In this document: piece by piece, positions 24,388-32,612 of the stretch
Numbering within the stretch: the first letter of the stretch is position 1
Layout: the number at the start of each line of letters is the position of its first letter
Assembly (NCBI RefSeq): GCF_015278255.1
Contig: NZ_JADIJC010000002.1
Location: forward strand, 271,601-335,600
Reading direction: 5' to 3'
Length of the DNA: 64,000 bases
Source: Microbacterium hibisci
GTDB taxonomy: Bacteria > Actinomycetota > Actinomycetes > Actinomycetales > Microbacteriaceae
Notes under the pieces: generated by a model
What the model saw: the letters and a program-made list of their open reading frames with translations, nothing else
What the model was told of the DNA's origin: nothing
Database searches by the model: none
Translations under genes and position numbers: made by a program

Positions 24388-25176
24388 TCAGTGCGGGGCG
24401 TGGTACTCGGTCTCGCCGCGCTTCCAGTAGCCCTTCACGGTGACCTGGTCGGCGTCCAGACCCCAGCGGTCGAGGAGGAGCGCCCGGCCCGGCTTCACGA
24501 TCGACTGCTCGGCCGCGACGAACCCGAACACCGAACCCTCCGGCCGGTCGTGTGCGCCCAGGGCATCGAGCCGCGTCGCGAGCGCGGAGTCGCTGGGGGC
24601 GTCGCCCCGGTGCAGGTGCTCGACCACGACGCCCGACGGGGCGTCGATCGCGAGCTCGTGCGCGGCATCCGTCACCTCCACGACGATGCGTCCGACGGCG
24701 TCGGAGTCCATCGCCTGAGCGAAGCGGCGCATCGCGGGCACGGCCGTCTCGTCGCCGGCCAGCAGCCACGCGTCGGGGCGGCCGGTCAGCACCTTCGAGC
24801 CCCGCGGGCCGCCGATGCCGGCGAGTGCGCCAAGGGGCGCGGTCGCGGCCCACGCCGCCGCGACGCCCGCGGTCCCCGCCGCGGGGTCACCGTGGATCGC
24901 GAACTCGAGCTCGAGCCAGTCCTCGCCCCACGCGAGCGGCGTGTACTCCCGGCTGGGCGAAGCGCGCAGCTCCTCGACGGTCTGCGGGTCGCCGTCGGGG
25001 AAGAAGATGCGCAGGTGGTCGTCCGCCCCGAGTGAAGTGAAGCCCGCGAGGTCGGAGCCCTCCAGTCGCACGCGCACGTACGAGCGCGTCAGCCACTCGC
25101 GCGCGGCGAGCGTCACGCGACGGAAGCGCAGCTCGAGGCCGGTGGGTTCCAGGGTGAAGGTCGTGGTCGAGGTCAT
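24388..25176 (-). CDS. Siderophore-interacting protein (FAD-dependent ferric reductase, ViuB/SIP type)
   Basis: Releases iron from imported ferric siderophores by reduction in the cytoplasm. The 262-residue protein has an N-terminal flavin-binding barrel with SREYTPLAW (the family's RXYTXR-like FAD motif) and a C-terminal NAD(P)H-binding part (DAWLLAGDETAVPAM, FGFVAAEQSIVK, VKGYWKRGETEYH). The ATG at 25176 follows GAAGGAGAACCC. It is the last gene of a five-gene uptake operon, 29 bases after the ATPase gene, and shares its DtxR control. Confidence 0.94.
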   Translation of the reverse strand: MTSTTTFTLEPTGLELRFRRVTLAAREWLTRSYVRVRLEGSDLAGFTSLGADDHLRIFFPDGDPQTVEELRASPSREYTPLAWGEDWLELEFAIHGDPAAGTAGVAAAWAATAPLGALAGIGGPRGSKVLTGRPDAWLLAGDETAVPAMRRFAQAMDSDAVGRIVVEVTDAAHELAIDAPSGVVVEHLHRGDAPSDSALATRLDALGAHDRPEGSVFGFVAAEQSIVKPGRALLLDRWGLDADQVTVKGYWKRGETEYHAPH

Positions 25177-25205
25177 GGGTTCTCCTTCTGGTGAATTCTG
25201 CCGGG

Positions 25206-25958
25206 TCATTCCCACAGCACGATGGGGCGGCCGTCGATCTCGGCGACGCGTGCGGGGGTGTCGTAGAGGGCGGCGAGCCGCTCTTCCGTCACGACCTCGC
25301 TCACCGGACCGTGGTGCACGACGCGTCCCTCGCGCATGGCCACGATGTCGTCGGCGTACTGGGCCGCGACGTTGATGTCGTGCAGCACCACGACCACCGT
25401 CATCCGTCGCTCGTCGGCGAGCCGGCGCACGAGCTTCATGAGCGCGACGCCGTGGCGAGGGTCGAGATTGTTGAGGGGCTCGTCCAGCAGCAGGTGATCG
25501 GTGTCCTGTGCCAGGGCCATGGCCACGAAGGCGCGCTGGCGCTGTCCGCCCGACAGCTCGTCGAGGAACCGGTCCCGCACGGCGTCGAGGTCGAGCAGCT
25601 CGATCGCGCGGTCGACGTGCGCCCGGTCGTCGCGGGTGCGGCCCGAGCCGCCGTGCGGGAAGCGTCCGTACGCCACGAGGTCGTCGACGCTCAGCCGGAT
25701 CGCGAGGTGGTTGTCCTGGCGGAGGATCGCGAGGCGCCGGGCCAGGTCGCGGGTCTTCGTCGTCGCGACGTCGAGGCCGTCGACCGAGATCCGGCCGTCG
25801 TCGGTGCCGACGAGCCGGCCGATCGCCGCGAGAAGGGTCGACTTGCCGGCGCCGTTGGGCCCGATGATGGCCGTGACGCCGGGACGGAGCTGGATCGACA
25901 CGTCGTCGACGGCGACGAGAGCGCCATGACGCTTGACGACCGAATCGGTGAGGATCAT
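25206..25958 (-). CDS. Siderophore ABC transporter ATP-binding protein
   Basis: A 250-residue FepC/FecE-type ATPase that powers ferric siderophore import. Walker A is IIGPNGAGKSTLL, the ABC signature LSGGQRQRAFVAMAL, Walker B DHLLLDEPLNNLD and the H-loop VLHDIN. It pairs with the two permeases encoded just upstream; its ATG overlaps the permease stop by one base (TGATG), indicating coupled translation. Confidence 0.96.
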   Translation of the reverse strand: MILTDSVVKRHGALVAVDDVSIQLRPGVTAIIGPNGAGKSTLLAAIGRLVGTDDGRISVDGLDVATTKTRDLARRLAILRQDNHLAIRLSVDDLVAYGRFPHGGSGRTRDDRAHVDRAIELLDLDAVRDRFLDELSGGQRQRAFVAMALAQDTDHLLLDEPLNNLDPRHGVALMKLVRRLADERRMTVVVVLHDINVAAQYADDIVAMREGRVVHHGPVSEVVTEERLAALYDTPARVAEIDGRPIVLWE

Positions 25959-26950
25959 CAGCGGGCCCTTCCGGTGAGAACGAGGACGATGAAGAACAGC
26001 CCGCCGACGAACTCGATGACGATCGGCAGCTCCGTGCCGAAGCCGAGGACGCGGGCGAGGATCAGCTGGCCGCCGACGAGCGCGATCACGCCGATGCTGA
26101 TCGCGGCGGGGATGCTGCGCAGGTGCCGGTGGCCGGCGGCACCGTAGGCGAGATTCGCGACGATCAGCCCGAAGAACGTCACCGGGCCGACGAGGGCGGT
26201 GGATGCCGCGACCGTCGCCGCGATGACCACCACGACGTGCATCACGACGCGGCGGTGGTTCACGCCGAGCGAGATGGCGGCGCTCTCGCCGAGCGACAGC
26301 ACGTCGAGCTCGCGGCGCACCGGCCAGAGTGAGGCGAGCGCGACGGCGACGAGGATGCCGGTGGGGATCAGCAGCTCGCGATCGACCGCGGTGAAGCTCG
26401 CGAAGGTGAGGTTCTGGAGGATCGCGAACGTGTCGGGGTCGAGCAGGCGCTGGAGGAACGCGGTGACCGACCGGAACAGCACCCCGAGCACGAGCCCGGC
26501 GAGCACGATCACGTGGAGGTCGAGCCGCCGCCGCTGGAAGAGCCACCAGTACAGCAGCACGACCGAACCCGCCATGAGCACGAGCTCCACGAGCCAGGAG
26601 GCGAGCGGCGGAGCCGACACCAGCAGCGCCGGGCCGATCGCGAACGCCACCAGGGTCTGGATCGCGAGGAAGACCGCGTCGAAGCCCATGATGCCGGGCG
26701 TGAGGATGCGGTTGGCGGTGATCGTCTGGAAGAGCACTGTCGCCGCCCCGACTGCCGCGGCGGCGATGACCATGCCGGCCACTGTGCGCGAGCGGAGACC
26801 GAGCGCGTACTCCCACTTGCCGGGCAGGTCGGTGAACAGGAAGAGCAGCACGATCGCCAGCGCAAGGGCGGTGAGCGCCACGAGCGCGCCGCTCGGGTGC
26901 CGGAGCGTCCGCGTGGCACGGCGCGCGCCGTCGAGGAAGGTCGCCGTCAT
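25958..26950 (-). CDS. Siderophore ABC transporter permease (FecCD family), second subunit
   Basis: A 330-residue FecCD-type permease with about nine hydrophobic helices. NRILTPGIMGFDAVF is the helix 2-3 region typical of the family (usually NPLADPxxLG), and SLGVNHRR with VGPVTFFGLIVANLAYGAAGHRH holds the coupling loop that meets the ATPase. It follows the first permease with a 4-base ATGA overlap and probably forms a heterodimer with it. Confidence 0.95.
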   Translation of the reverse strand: MTATFLDGARRATRTLRHPSGALVALTALALAIVLLFLFTDLPGKWEYALGLRSRTVAGMVIAAAAVGAATVLFQTITANRILTPGIMGFDAVFLAIQTLVAFAIGPALLVSAPPLASWLVELVLMAGSVVLLYWWLFQRRRLDLHVIVLAGLVLGVLFRSVTAFLQRLLDPDTFAILQNLTFASFTAVDRELLIPTGILVAVALASLWPVRRELDVLSLGESAAISLGVNHRRVVMHVVVVIAATVAASTALVGPVTFFGLIVANLAYGAAGHRHLRSIPAAISIGVIALVGGQLILARVLGFGTELPIVIEFVGGLFFIVLVLTGRAR

Positions 26951-27903
26951 CGCGCCACCGCCCGACCGGCGGGTGCGCGGCGGCGCCGTGGCGGTGCGGC
27001 GGACGCGGAGGGGCGCGCGGTGCCGAGCAGCAGCCACAGGAACACGATGCCGCCGAGCACGCCCATCACGATCGAGATGGGCAGCTCGAACGGGAAGCGC
27101 ACCACCCTGCCGATGATGTCGCAGAGGAGCACGATCGCGGCGCCGAGCAGGGCCACGAGCGGCACCGCGCGGCGCATGTTGTCGCCGATCAGCCGGCTGA
27201 CGATGTTCGGCGCGATGAGCCCGAGGAACGGGAGGGTGCCGGTCACGACCATGAGGATGCCGGTGACCACCGCGATGATCGTGACGCCGATGCCCATCAC
27301 GGCACGGGTGTCGAGGCCGAGGCCGCGGGCGGCGTCGTCGCCGAGCCCTGCGACTGTGAAGCGGTCGGCCGCGATCCACGCGATGAGGGCGGCGGCGGCC
27401 GCGAGGTAGAGGATCTCGTAGCGCCCGCGGAGGATGCCCGAGAAGTCGCCGACGCTCCAGCTGAGGAGCTCCTGCAGCAGCTCGCTGCGGTAGGCGATGA
27501 ACATCGTGACGGCGCCGATGACGCCGCCGTAGAGGATGCCGACGATCGGCACGAGCACGCTCGACCGCGACGGGATCCGCCGTGCGAGCGCCAGGAAGCC
27601 GAAGACGCCGACCAGCGCGCCGGCCGCGGCGAAGACGGCCTTGGCCCAGAGCGGCAGGCCCGGGACCGACATCAGCACGGCCAGCAGGGCCAGGCTCGCG
27701 GCATCCGTCGCTCCCGTCGTGCCGGGCTCGACGAACCGGTTGCGCACGAGCAGCTGCATGATGAGGCCGGTGATCGCGAAGGCGGCACCGGCGAGCACGA
27801 GCGCGACCGTGCGCGGGATGCGGCTCGCGAACAGGATGAAGGCGTCGAGCTCGGCAACGCCGATGAACAGCGAGATCGTCGCGAGGGCGGCCACGGTGGC
27901 CAC
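26947..27903 (-). CDS. Siderophore ABC transporter permease (FecCD family), first subunit; start uncertain
   Basis: A FecCD permease: NRFVEPGTTGATDAASL, FSGILRGRYEIL, GLGDDAARGLGLD, and the coupling loop LPFLGLIAPNIVSRLIGDN are all present. From the GTG at 27903 it has 318 residues, but the open frame continues upstream and encodes more of helix 1 (TRLSPTTWIVAG), with no ATG, GTG or TTG available. The natural-looking start, an ATG at 27977 only 8 bases past the binding-protein stop, is in another frame and hits TGA at 27941-27939. One missing base between 27977 and 27941 would join them. So either a CTG start near 27940 is used or there is a frameshift (real or an assembly error). Confidence 0.88.
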   Translation of the reverse strand: MATVAALATISLFIGVAELDAFILFASRIPRTVALVLAGAAFAITGLIMQLLVRNRFVEPGTTGATDAASLALLAVLMSVPGLPLWAKAVFAAAGALVGVFGFLALARRIPSRSSVLVPIVGILYGGVIGAVTMFIAYRSELLQELLSWSVGDFSGILRGRYEILYLAAAAALIAWIAADRFTVAGLGDDAARGLGLDTRAVMGIGVTIIAVVTGILMVVTGTLPFLGLIAPNIVSRLIGDNMRRAVPLVALLGAAIVLLCDIIGRVVRFPFELPISIVMGVLGGIVFLWLLLGTARPSASAAPPRRRRAPAGRAVAR

Positions 27904-27985
27904 CCCCGCGACGATCCACGTGGTGGGCGAGAGGCGGGTCAGGATTCGGCGCTCCCCACTCGGAGGTCGTGCGTCATGGAGCTGC

Positions 27986-29023
27986 TCAGGCGGCGACGGC
28001 CTCGTGGACCGTGGTGAGCACGTTCTCGATGGCGGTGAGCCCGTTGATCACGATGTAGAGCTCGCTCGCGGGGAGGGCGACGATGTGCTCGTCCTGCGCC
28101 GCGGCGGTCTGGGCGACGAGCTCGTTGTCGAGGGCCTCGTCGGCAGTCGATCCCTCGCCGACGGCGGCGCCCCGGTCGAACGCGAAGATCCAGTCAGGGT
28201 TCGCGGTGAGGATGAACTCGTTGGTCACGGTGTCGCCGTGCGGCGAGCCCTCGGCGCCGGGCAGGTCGGCCGCAGCGACGGCGGGCGTCCAGCCGAGCTC
28301 GTCGAAGAAGTAGCCGAAGCGCGAGCCCTCGCCGAACGCGCCGTACTCGCCGCCCGACACCGACAGCACGAGTGCAGTGCCGTCGGCCTCGGACTCGATG
28401 GCCGAGACGAGCTCTTCGATGTCTGCGGTGAGCTCGGCGACCTCGTCCTCCTTGCCGAAGATCTCACCCAGCTGTGCGGCGCGCTCCAGACCCGCGCTGG
28501 GGTCGAAGGTGCCGGCGTAGGCGCCGGTCAGATCGATCGTGGTGGCGATCTCGGACAGCTCGTCGTACTGTCCGGTGCTGCGCGCGGCGGTCACGATGAG
28601 CTCGGGCTCGAGCTCGGCGACGGCCTCGAAGTCGGGCTCGAACAGCGTGCCGACCTTCGGCAGGTCGGCGTACTCCGAGAGGTAGTCGGGCAGCACGACG
28701 TCGGGGATGCCGACGACGGCGTCGCCGGCGCCGATGGCGTGCAGGGTGTCGAGCGTGGCGATGTCGAAGGTGACGACCGACTCCGGATCGGCGGCGACCT
28801 CGACGGAATCGCGGGCGACCTCGGTGTCTTCCTGGTACGAGGACTCGCCGTCCTCCTCGACGAGCACCAGCGTGGGCTTGGCGTTCTCGACGACGACGGT
28901 GGTCGAGGTCTCGGCCGCCTGCGCAGCGTCGTCGGTCGCGGCCGGCGTGGCGCACGCGGTGAGGGCGAGAGCGGTGACGCTCAGAGCAGCGGCGGGCAGG
29001 AGCAGGCGCGTTCTCTTGTGCAT
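27986..29023 (-). CDS. Ferric siderophore-binding lipoprotein
   Basis: A 345-residue substrate-binding lipoprotein with a type II signal peptide: basic start, hydrophobic core and lipobox LTAC with the lipidated Cys24. The mature part has a Fe-siderophore/cobalamin-binding fold, with DTLHAIGAGDAVVGIP, FEPDFEAVAELEPELIV and a C-terminal LYIVINGLTAIENVL. It delivers the ferric siderophore to the two permeases that follow. A consensus DtxR box covers the promoter 6 bases upstream of the ATG, so the whole operon should be repressed by iron. TAACCT inside that box lies 7 bases before the ATG and could be the -10 of a leaderless message. Confidence 0.96.
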   Translation of the reverse strand: MHKRTRLLLPAAALSVTALALTACATPAATDDAAQAAETSTTVVVENAKPTLVLVEEDGESSYQEDTEVARDSVEVAADPESVVTFDIATLDTLHAIGAGDAVVGIPDVVLPDYLSEYADLPKVGTLFEPDFEAVAELEPELIVTAARSTGQYDELSEIATTIDLTGAYAGTFDPSAGLERAAQLGEIFGKEDEVAELTADIEELVSAIESEADGTALVLSVSGGEYGAFGEGSRFGYFFDELGWTPAVAAADLPGAEGSPHGDTVTNEFILTANPDWIFAFDRGAAVGEGSTADEALDNELVAQTAAAQDEHIVALPASELYIVINGLTAIENVLTTVHEAVAA

Positions 29024-29028
29024 GGGAG

Positions 29029-29047
29029 TTAGGTTAGCCTAACCAAC
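29029..29047 (-). promoter_or_regulatory. DtxR/IdeR iron box
   Basis: TTAGGTTAGCCTAACCAAC matches the DtxR consensus TTAGGTTAGSCTAACCTAA nearly perfectly. It lies at -6 from the binding-protein ATG and overlaps the likely -10 region, so iron-loaded DtxR would block transcription. Confidence 0.92.
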
Positions 29048-29106
29048 AACGCGGTGCAGACTGATAGGGTCACGGGCGCGCGCGGAGGCGCGAGGCAACC
29101 GGGCGC

Positions 29107-29188
29107 GCATCACGTCGGAGGTTTTGCGCGACACGTCGGTTGACGGATACCGCTTCCGGCGTGTCGAGAAAATCTTCCGATTCTGTGC
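29107..29188. repeat. CGACACG(C/T)CGG-N16-CCGGCGTGTCG hairpin element, copy 2
   Basis: Inner arms CGACACGTCGG (29129-29139) and CCGGCGTGTCG (29156-29166) with a 16-base loop containing CGGATACCG. It shares TCCGATTCTGTGC with copy 1. It lies between the DUF1918 stop and the siderophore operon promoter. Confidence 0.78.
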
Positions 29189-29253
29189 CCGGCGGCGCCG
29201 CCGGTGCGGGGACCGAGCGTCGGCAGCGCGCGTGTGACAGCCCGAACAGCAGC

Positions 29254-29439
29254 TCAGGAGGCGTGGCGGACTTCGCAGTCGCTCCCCGGCGACAGGATCG
29301 CCTCGTGGCCGTCGTCGTAGCGGACGACCAGCAGCGGATTGTCTCCGTTCCCGCGGACTTCGATGACCTCGCCGGCGCGTTCGACGGCCCCGACGACGCG
29401 CCCGTGGATGATCACGCGGTCGCCGACGTTCGCATGCAT
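29254..29439 (-). CDS. DUF1918 domain protein
   Basis: A 61-residue protein matching the DUF1918 pattern: MHANVGDRVIIHGRVVG, EVIEVRGNG and LVVRYDDGHEAILSPGSDCEV. It is a small SH3-like beta fold found in actinobacteria; function unknown. The ATG at 29439 follows AGGAGGTGGTCCGC. Eight-base inverted arms (29451-29458 and 29478-29485) flank a -10-like TATCGT upstream. Confidence 0.88.
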   Translation of the reverse strand: MHANVGDRVIIHGRVVGAVERAGEVIEVRGNGDNPLLVVRYDDGHEAILSPGSDCEVRHAS

Positions 29440-29450
29440 GCGGACCACCT

Positions 29451-29485
29451 CCTGAGGCTCACGATACGACGCGGGACGCCTCAGG
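29451..29485 (-). promoter_or_regulatory. Inverted arms around the DUF1918 promoter
   Basis: CCTGAGGC (29451-29458) and GCCTCAGG (29478-29485) flank a possible -10 (TATCGT on the minus strand). The proximal arm overlaps the ribosome site. It could be an operator or an SD-masking stem; both are inferred. Confidence 0.4.
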
Positions 29486-29567
29486 GGTAGAGCGCAGGCG
29501 CGCGGATGCCGGCGGCCCGCCGCGCGGGCGCCCACCTGCGCGGCGAGCGGCTCGCGCGCGGGTGGGG

Positions 29568-29792
29568 CTAGAGCTGGGCGCCGTCGTCGTCGCGATTCTC
29601 GAGGCCGACGTTGCGGCCGCGCCACGACTCGTACGCCATCAGCCAGCCGATCGACACGGCAGCGGCGAGCACGACCCCGAGCAGCACGTTGCCCCAGATG
29701 AGGCCGAAGACGATGCCGAGGGTGAACATGAGCGCGGTGCCGAGCACCCAGCCCGAGTGGCCGCGCGTCCAGCCCTTCCGTGTCGTGGTCAT
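29568..29792 (-). CDS. Small membrane protein, unrecognised
   Basis: A 74-residue protein with two hydrophobic helices (about 15-33 and 36-53) and a charged C-terminal tail ending ENRDDDGAQL. TAGGCT lies 6 bases before the ATG at 29792, supporting a leaderless start. No recognisable family; probably an inner-membrane protein of unknown role. Confidence 0.8.
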   Translation of the reverse strand: MTTTRKGWTRGHSGWVLGTALMFTLGIVFGLIWGNVLLGVVLAAAVSIGWLMAYESWRGRNVGLENRDDDGAQL

Positions 29793-29886
29793 GCAGAAAG
29801 CCTAGGGCCGTCCTCGTGTGCGCGGGCAGCCCTCGTGCCCGAGGCAGTCGGTAGGTTGGAGAGAGACCGCCTACGGAACGGACACC

Positions 29887-30804
29887 ATGACCCTGAACGT
29901 CAGCCCGCTCACTCTCGGCACCTCCGGCCTCGGCCGTGACACCATCCCCGGTTCGCCGGAGGAGGACGCCGCCGTCGCCTTCGCCCTGCAGCTGTTCGCG
30001 AGCACGCACGCGTTCGTCGACACCTCGAACAACTACGCCGCGGGACGCTCCGAGGCGGTCCTGGGGCGCGCGATCGCGCGAGCGGGGGAGGAAGCCGCAA
30101 CCCGTGTCATCTCGAAGGTCGACTGCGACCCCGAGACGGGTGCCTTCGACCGCGATCGGGTGCTGCGCTCGTTCGACGAGACGACGACGCGGCTCGGCGT
30201 GGACCGCCTTCCCCTGCTGCATCTCCACGATCCGTACACCGTGACGTTCGACGAGGCGATGGCCGCCGGCGGCGCCGTGGAGGGCCTCATCGAGCTGCGG
30301 GAGTCGGGCCGCGTGGACGCCATCGGCGTCGCCGCCGGACCCGTGCCGATGATGGCGCGCTACGTCGGCACCGGCGTCTTCGACGCGGTGCTGGTGCACA
30401 ACCGCTTCACCGTCGTCGACAGCTCCGCGGCGCCGGTCTTCGCCGACGCCCGAGCGCGCGGCATGACGGTGTTCAACGCGGCCCCCTTCGGCGCAGGGAT
30501 CCTCGCGACCGGCGCGCGCGAGGGCGCGATGTACGGCTACCGCCCGGCCACCCCGGAGCTCCAGGAGTGGGTCTCGCGGCTCGAGCGCGTCTGCGCGTCG
30601 TTCGGTGTGACGCTCCCCGCCGTCGCCCTGCACTACTCGCTGCGCTCGCCGCTGATCGACTCCACTGTGGTCGGCATCTCGACCGCGACCCGGTTGGCGC
30701 AGCTCGACGAACTCGCCGCCACGCCGATCCCGGAGGACCTCTGGGTCGAGGTCGAAGGGCTCGGGGCCGCGCCGTCCACGATCGACGACAGCGAGTACGC
30801 CTGA
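29887..30804 (+). CDS. Aldo/keto reductase (D-threo-aldose dehydrogenase-like)
   Basis: A 305-residue AKR. FVDTSNNYAAGRSE holds the Asp/Tyr pair, RVISKVDCD the lysine and LLHLHDPY the histidine. The overall sequence, with SGRVDAIGVAAGP and FTVVDSSAAPVF, resembles the L-fucose/D-threo-aldose 1-dehydrogenase group rather than the AKR at 18242. The ATG at 29887 follows GGAACGGACACC. Ends at a strong hairpin shared with the convergent VOC gene. Confidence 0.9.
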   Translation: MTLNVSPLTLGTSGLGRDTIPGSPEEDAAVAFALQLFASTHAFVDTSNNYAAGRSEAVLGRAIARAGEEAATRVISKVDCDPETGAFDRDRVLRSFDETTTRLGVDRLPLLHLHDPYTVTFDEAMAAGGAVEGLIELRESGRVDAIGVAAGPVPMMARYVGTGVFDAVLVHNRFTVVDSSAAPVFADARARGMTVFNAAPFGAGILATGAREGAMYGYRPATPELQEWVSRLERVCASFGVTLPAVALHYSLRSPLIDSTVVGISTATRLAQLDELAATPIPEDLWVEVEGLGAAPSTIDDSEYA

Positions 30805-30830
30805 CCGCACCGTTCTCGACCCGACCCTCG

Positions 30831-30873
30831 CCGGTGACCGGGCCACGGCCCTCCGCCGCGGCCCGGTCACCGG
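30831..30873. terminator. Convergent hairpin terminator (14-bp perfect stem)
   Basis: CCGGTGACCGGGCC at 30831-30844 pairs perfectly with 30860-30873 over a 15-base loop, ending next to the VOC stop codon. It probably ends transcripts from both sides. Confidence 0.85.
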
Positions 30874-31290
30874 TCAGGACTGCGGTGCGTTGACCGCGAC
30901 CATCCAGTCGATGCCGAAACGGTCGGTGAGCATGCCGAACTTCCCGCCCCAGGGCGGTGTGTCGAAGGGCATGGTGATGGTGCCGCCGTCGGCGAGCCGG
31001 TCCCAGAACCCCTGCAGCGATGGCTCGTCGTCGCCGCTGATCGAGACCGAGATGCCGGCCGGCTTCTGATAGTCCATGCCGGTCGGGGTGTCGGCCCCCA
31101 TCAGCACGAATCCGTCGGGGCTGGTCAGCTGCGAATGCATCACGAGGTCGTTTTCGGCGGGATCCTGCACCATGCCCTCGAACTGCCCGAAGGTCGAGAT
31201 GTCGAGCTCGCCGCCGAACACGCTCTGGTAGAAGGTCATGGCTTCCCGGGCTTCGCTCCGGAAGGACAGGTACGGGTTGAGGCTGGGCAT
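30874..31290 (-). CDS. VOC family protein (PhnB-like glyoxalase fold)
   Basis: A 138-residue member of the PhnB-like branch of the vicinal oxygen chelate superfamily: LNPYLSFRSEAREAMTFYQSVFGGEL, MHSQLTSPDGFVLMGAD, and the C-terminal PPWGGKFGMLTDRFGIDWMV. (Those runs are quoted in parts: LSFRSEAREAMTFYQSVFGG and GKFGMLTDRFGIDWMV.) PhnB-like proteins lack a firm biochemical role. The ATG at 31290 follows CAGGAGTTCGAC. Confidence 0.9.
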   Translation of the reverse strand: MPSLNPYLSFRSEAREAMTFYQSVFGGELDISTFGQFEGMVQDPAENDLVMHSQLTSPDGFVLMGADTPTGMDYQKPAGISVSISGDDEPSLQGFWDRLADGGTITMPFDTPPWGGKFGMLTDRFGIDWMVAVNAPQS

Positions 31291-31441
31291 GTCGAACTCC
31301 TGAGAGAGGGGGTGGATGCCGCGCCCGGCCGCGTGGCGCTCCCCAGTGTCGTCGCCCCCTCCGACATCGACAAGGTGCCTGCGTGACGACCTCCGCAACG
31401 CACCCGGGCCACCTGTCCGCGGCGTGCGCCGCAGACGGCGA

Positions 31442-32452
31442 TCAGCGGTCGCGGTGGTCCTCGGGGTGCAGCCGCGGGCCGCGCCGGGCCTCGCGCACGC
31501 CGCTCGCGCCGATGAGCCGGATCACCCGCTGACGGTGGCCCGGCCAGGCGGCCAGCAGGCGCAGCATCCCGTCGTCATCGGTGCGATGCCCGGCGAGCGC
31601 GTGACCGACCTCGTGTGCGAGGTGGTAGTCCCCGACGCTCACGGCGTCGGGGTCGCCGAGCGCCCGGATGCGCGTCTCGGCAGAGGTCCACGGGCCGATG
31701 CCGTGCTGGCTCACCAGCACCCGGTCGACGGCCTCGCCGTCTTCCGCAGCGAGGACCGCCCGCACGATCGCGTCGCCGCAGCGGGCCGCGCGCACGACGG
31801 ACTTCGACTGCGGCGGCTCGAGCCCGGCGCGATGCCACACCCACGACGGCACGTGCTGCCAGCCGTCGATCGTGGGGGGCGCGAACATGGGCGACGGCGT
31901 GGGGCCGGGCGCGCGCTCGCCGCACCACGTGACGATGCGCCGCCACGCGGCGAAGGCCTGCGTGCCCGTGACCTTCTGCTCGAAGATCGCGCAGGCGAGC
32001 GCGTCGAAGACGAGGCCGGTGCGCGACAGCCGCAGACCGGGGTTGCGATGGTGCGCGTCGGCGATGAGCGGATGCCGCCCCGCCTCGAACTCGGAGGCAT
32101 CGTCGTCCGCACCGCACAGCGCCGGCAGCTGCGCGAGCGCCCACTCGCGGCCCGGACCCCAGGCGGCGCCCCGGATCACGCCGGGGTGCGTCTCGCGGAT
32201 CGCGAGTGTGGCCACCCCGGCCGGCGTGCGGCTCGCGCGCCAGATGACTGCGCCCGCGACCGCCATCGTCGGATCGCCGGCGCCGCGTCGCTGGAAGAGC
32301 ACGGTGCGACGGAGGTCGAGCGGATGCCGGGGGCGGTACTCCGTCTCGAGGGGCCGGCCAGGCTCCGGCCGGGGATCGCGACCCGTCGCCGCTCGCGGAG
32401 CGAAGCGCTCGGCGTCCCTCACGCGAGGGATGCGCGAGAGCGAGGTGGTCAT
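31442..32452 (-). CDS. AlkA-like DNA-3-methyladenine glycosylase
   Basis: A 336-residue base-excision repair protein of the HhH-GPD superfamily. FEQKVTGTQAFAAWRR starts the glycosylase domain near residue 160; the hairpin is LVSQHGIGPWTSAETRI and the catalytic Asp is in DPDAVSVGDYHL. The N-terminal third resembles the AlkA-type N domain. TAGGGT lies 7 bases before the ATG at 32452 (leaderless). Confidence 0.9.
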   Translation of the reverse strand: MTTSLSRIPRVRDAERFAPRAATGRDPRPEPGRPLETEYRPRHPLDLRRTVLFQRRGAGDPTMAVAGAVIWRASRTPAGVATLAIRETHPGVIRGAAWGPGREWALAQLPALCGADDDASEFEAGRHPLIADAHHRNPGLRLSRTGLVFDALACAIFEQKVTGTQAFAAWRRIVTWCGERAPGPTPSPMFAPPTIDGWQHVPSWVWHRAGLEPPQSKSVVRAARCGDAIVRAVLAAEDGEAVDRVLVSQHGIGPWTSAETRIRALGDPDAVSVGDYHLAHEVGHALAGHRTDDDGMLRLLAAWPGHRQRVIRLIGASGVREARRGPRLHPEDHRDR

Positions 32453-32612
32453 GCCGCCCACCCTACGCCTCGGCCTCGGACATTCCCGCCGGCGCATGGT
32501 CGCGGCATCCGTGTCCCCGCTCGCCTGTCGCGCAGCGTCACCGGGTGCGGCTCGTCGCGACAGGTGAGCGGTGAGGATCAGCGGCTGCGCGCAGGTGCGA
32601 CGCCGCGATGCG

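Noticed and set aside
27941..27977. 12-codon ATG frame between binding protein and permease as a real peptide
   Set aside because: Its position suggests the broken or alternative start of the permease rather than a separate gene.
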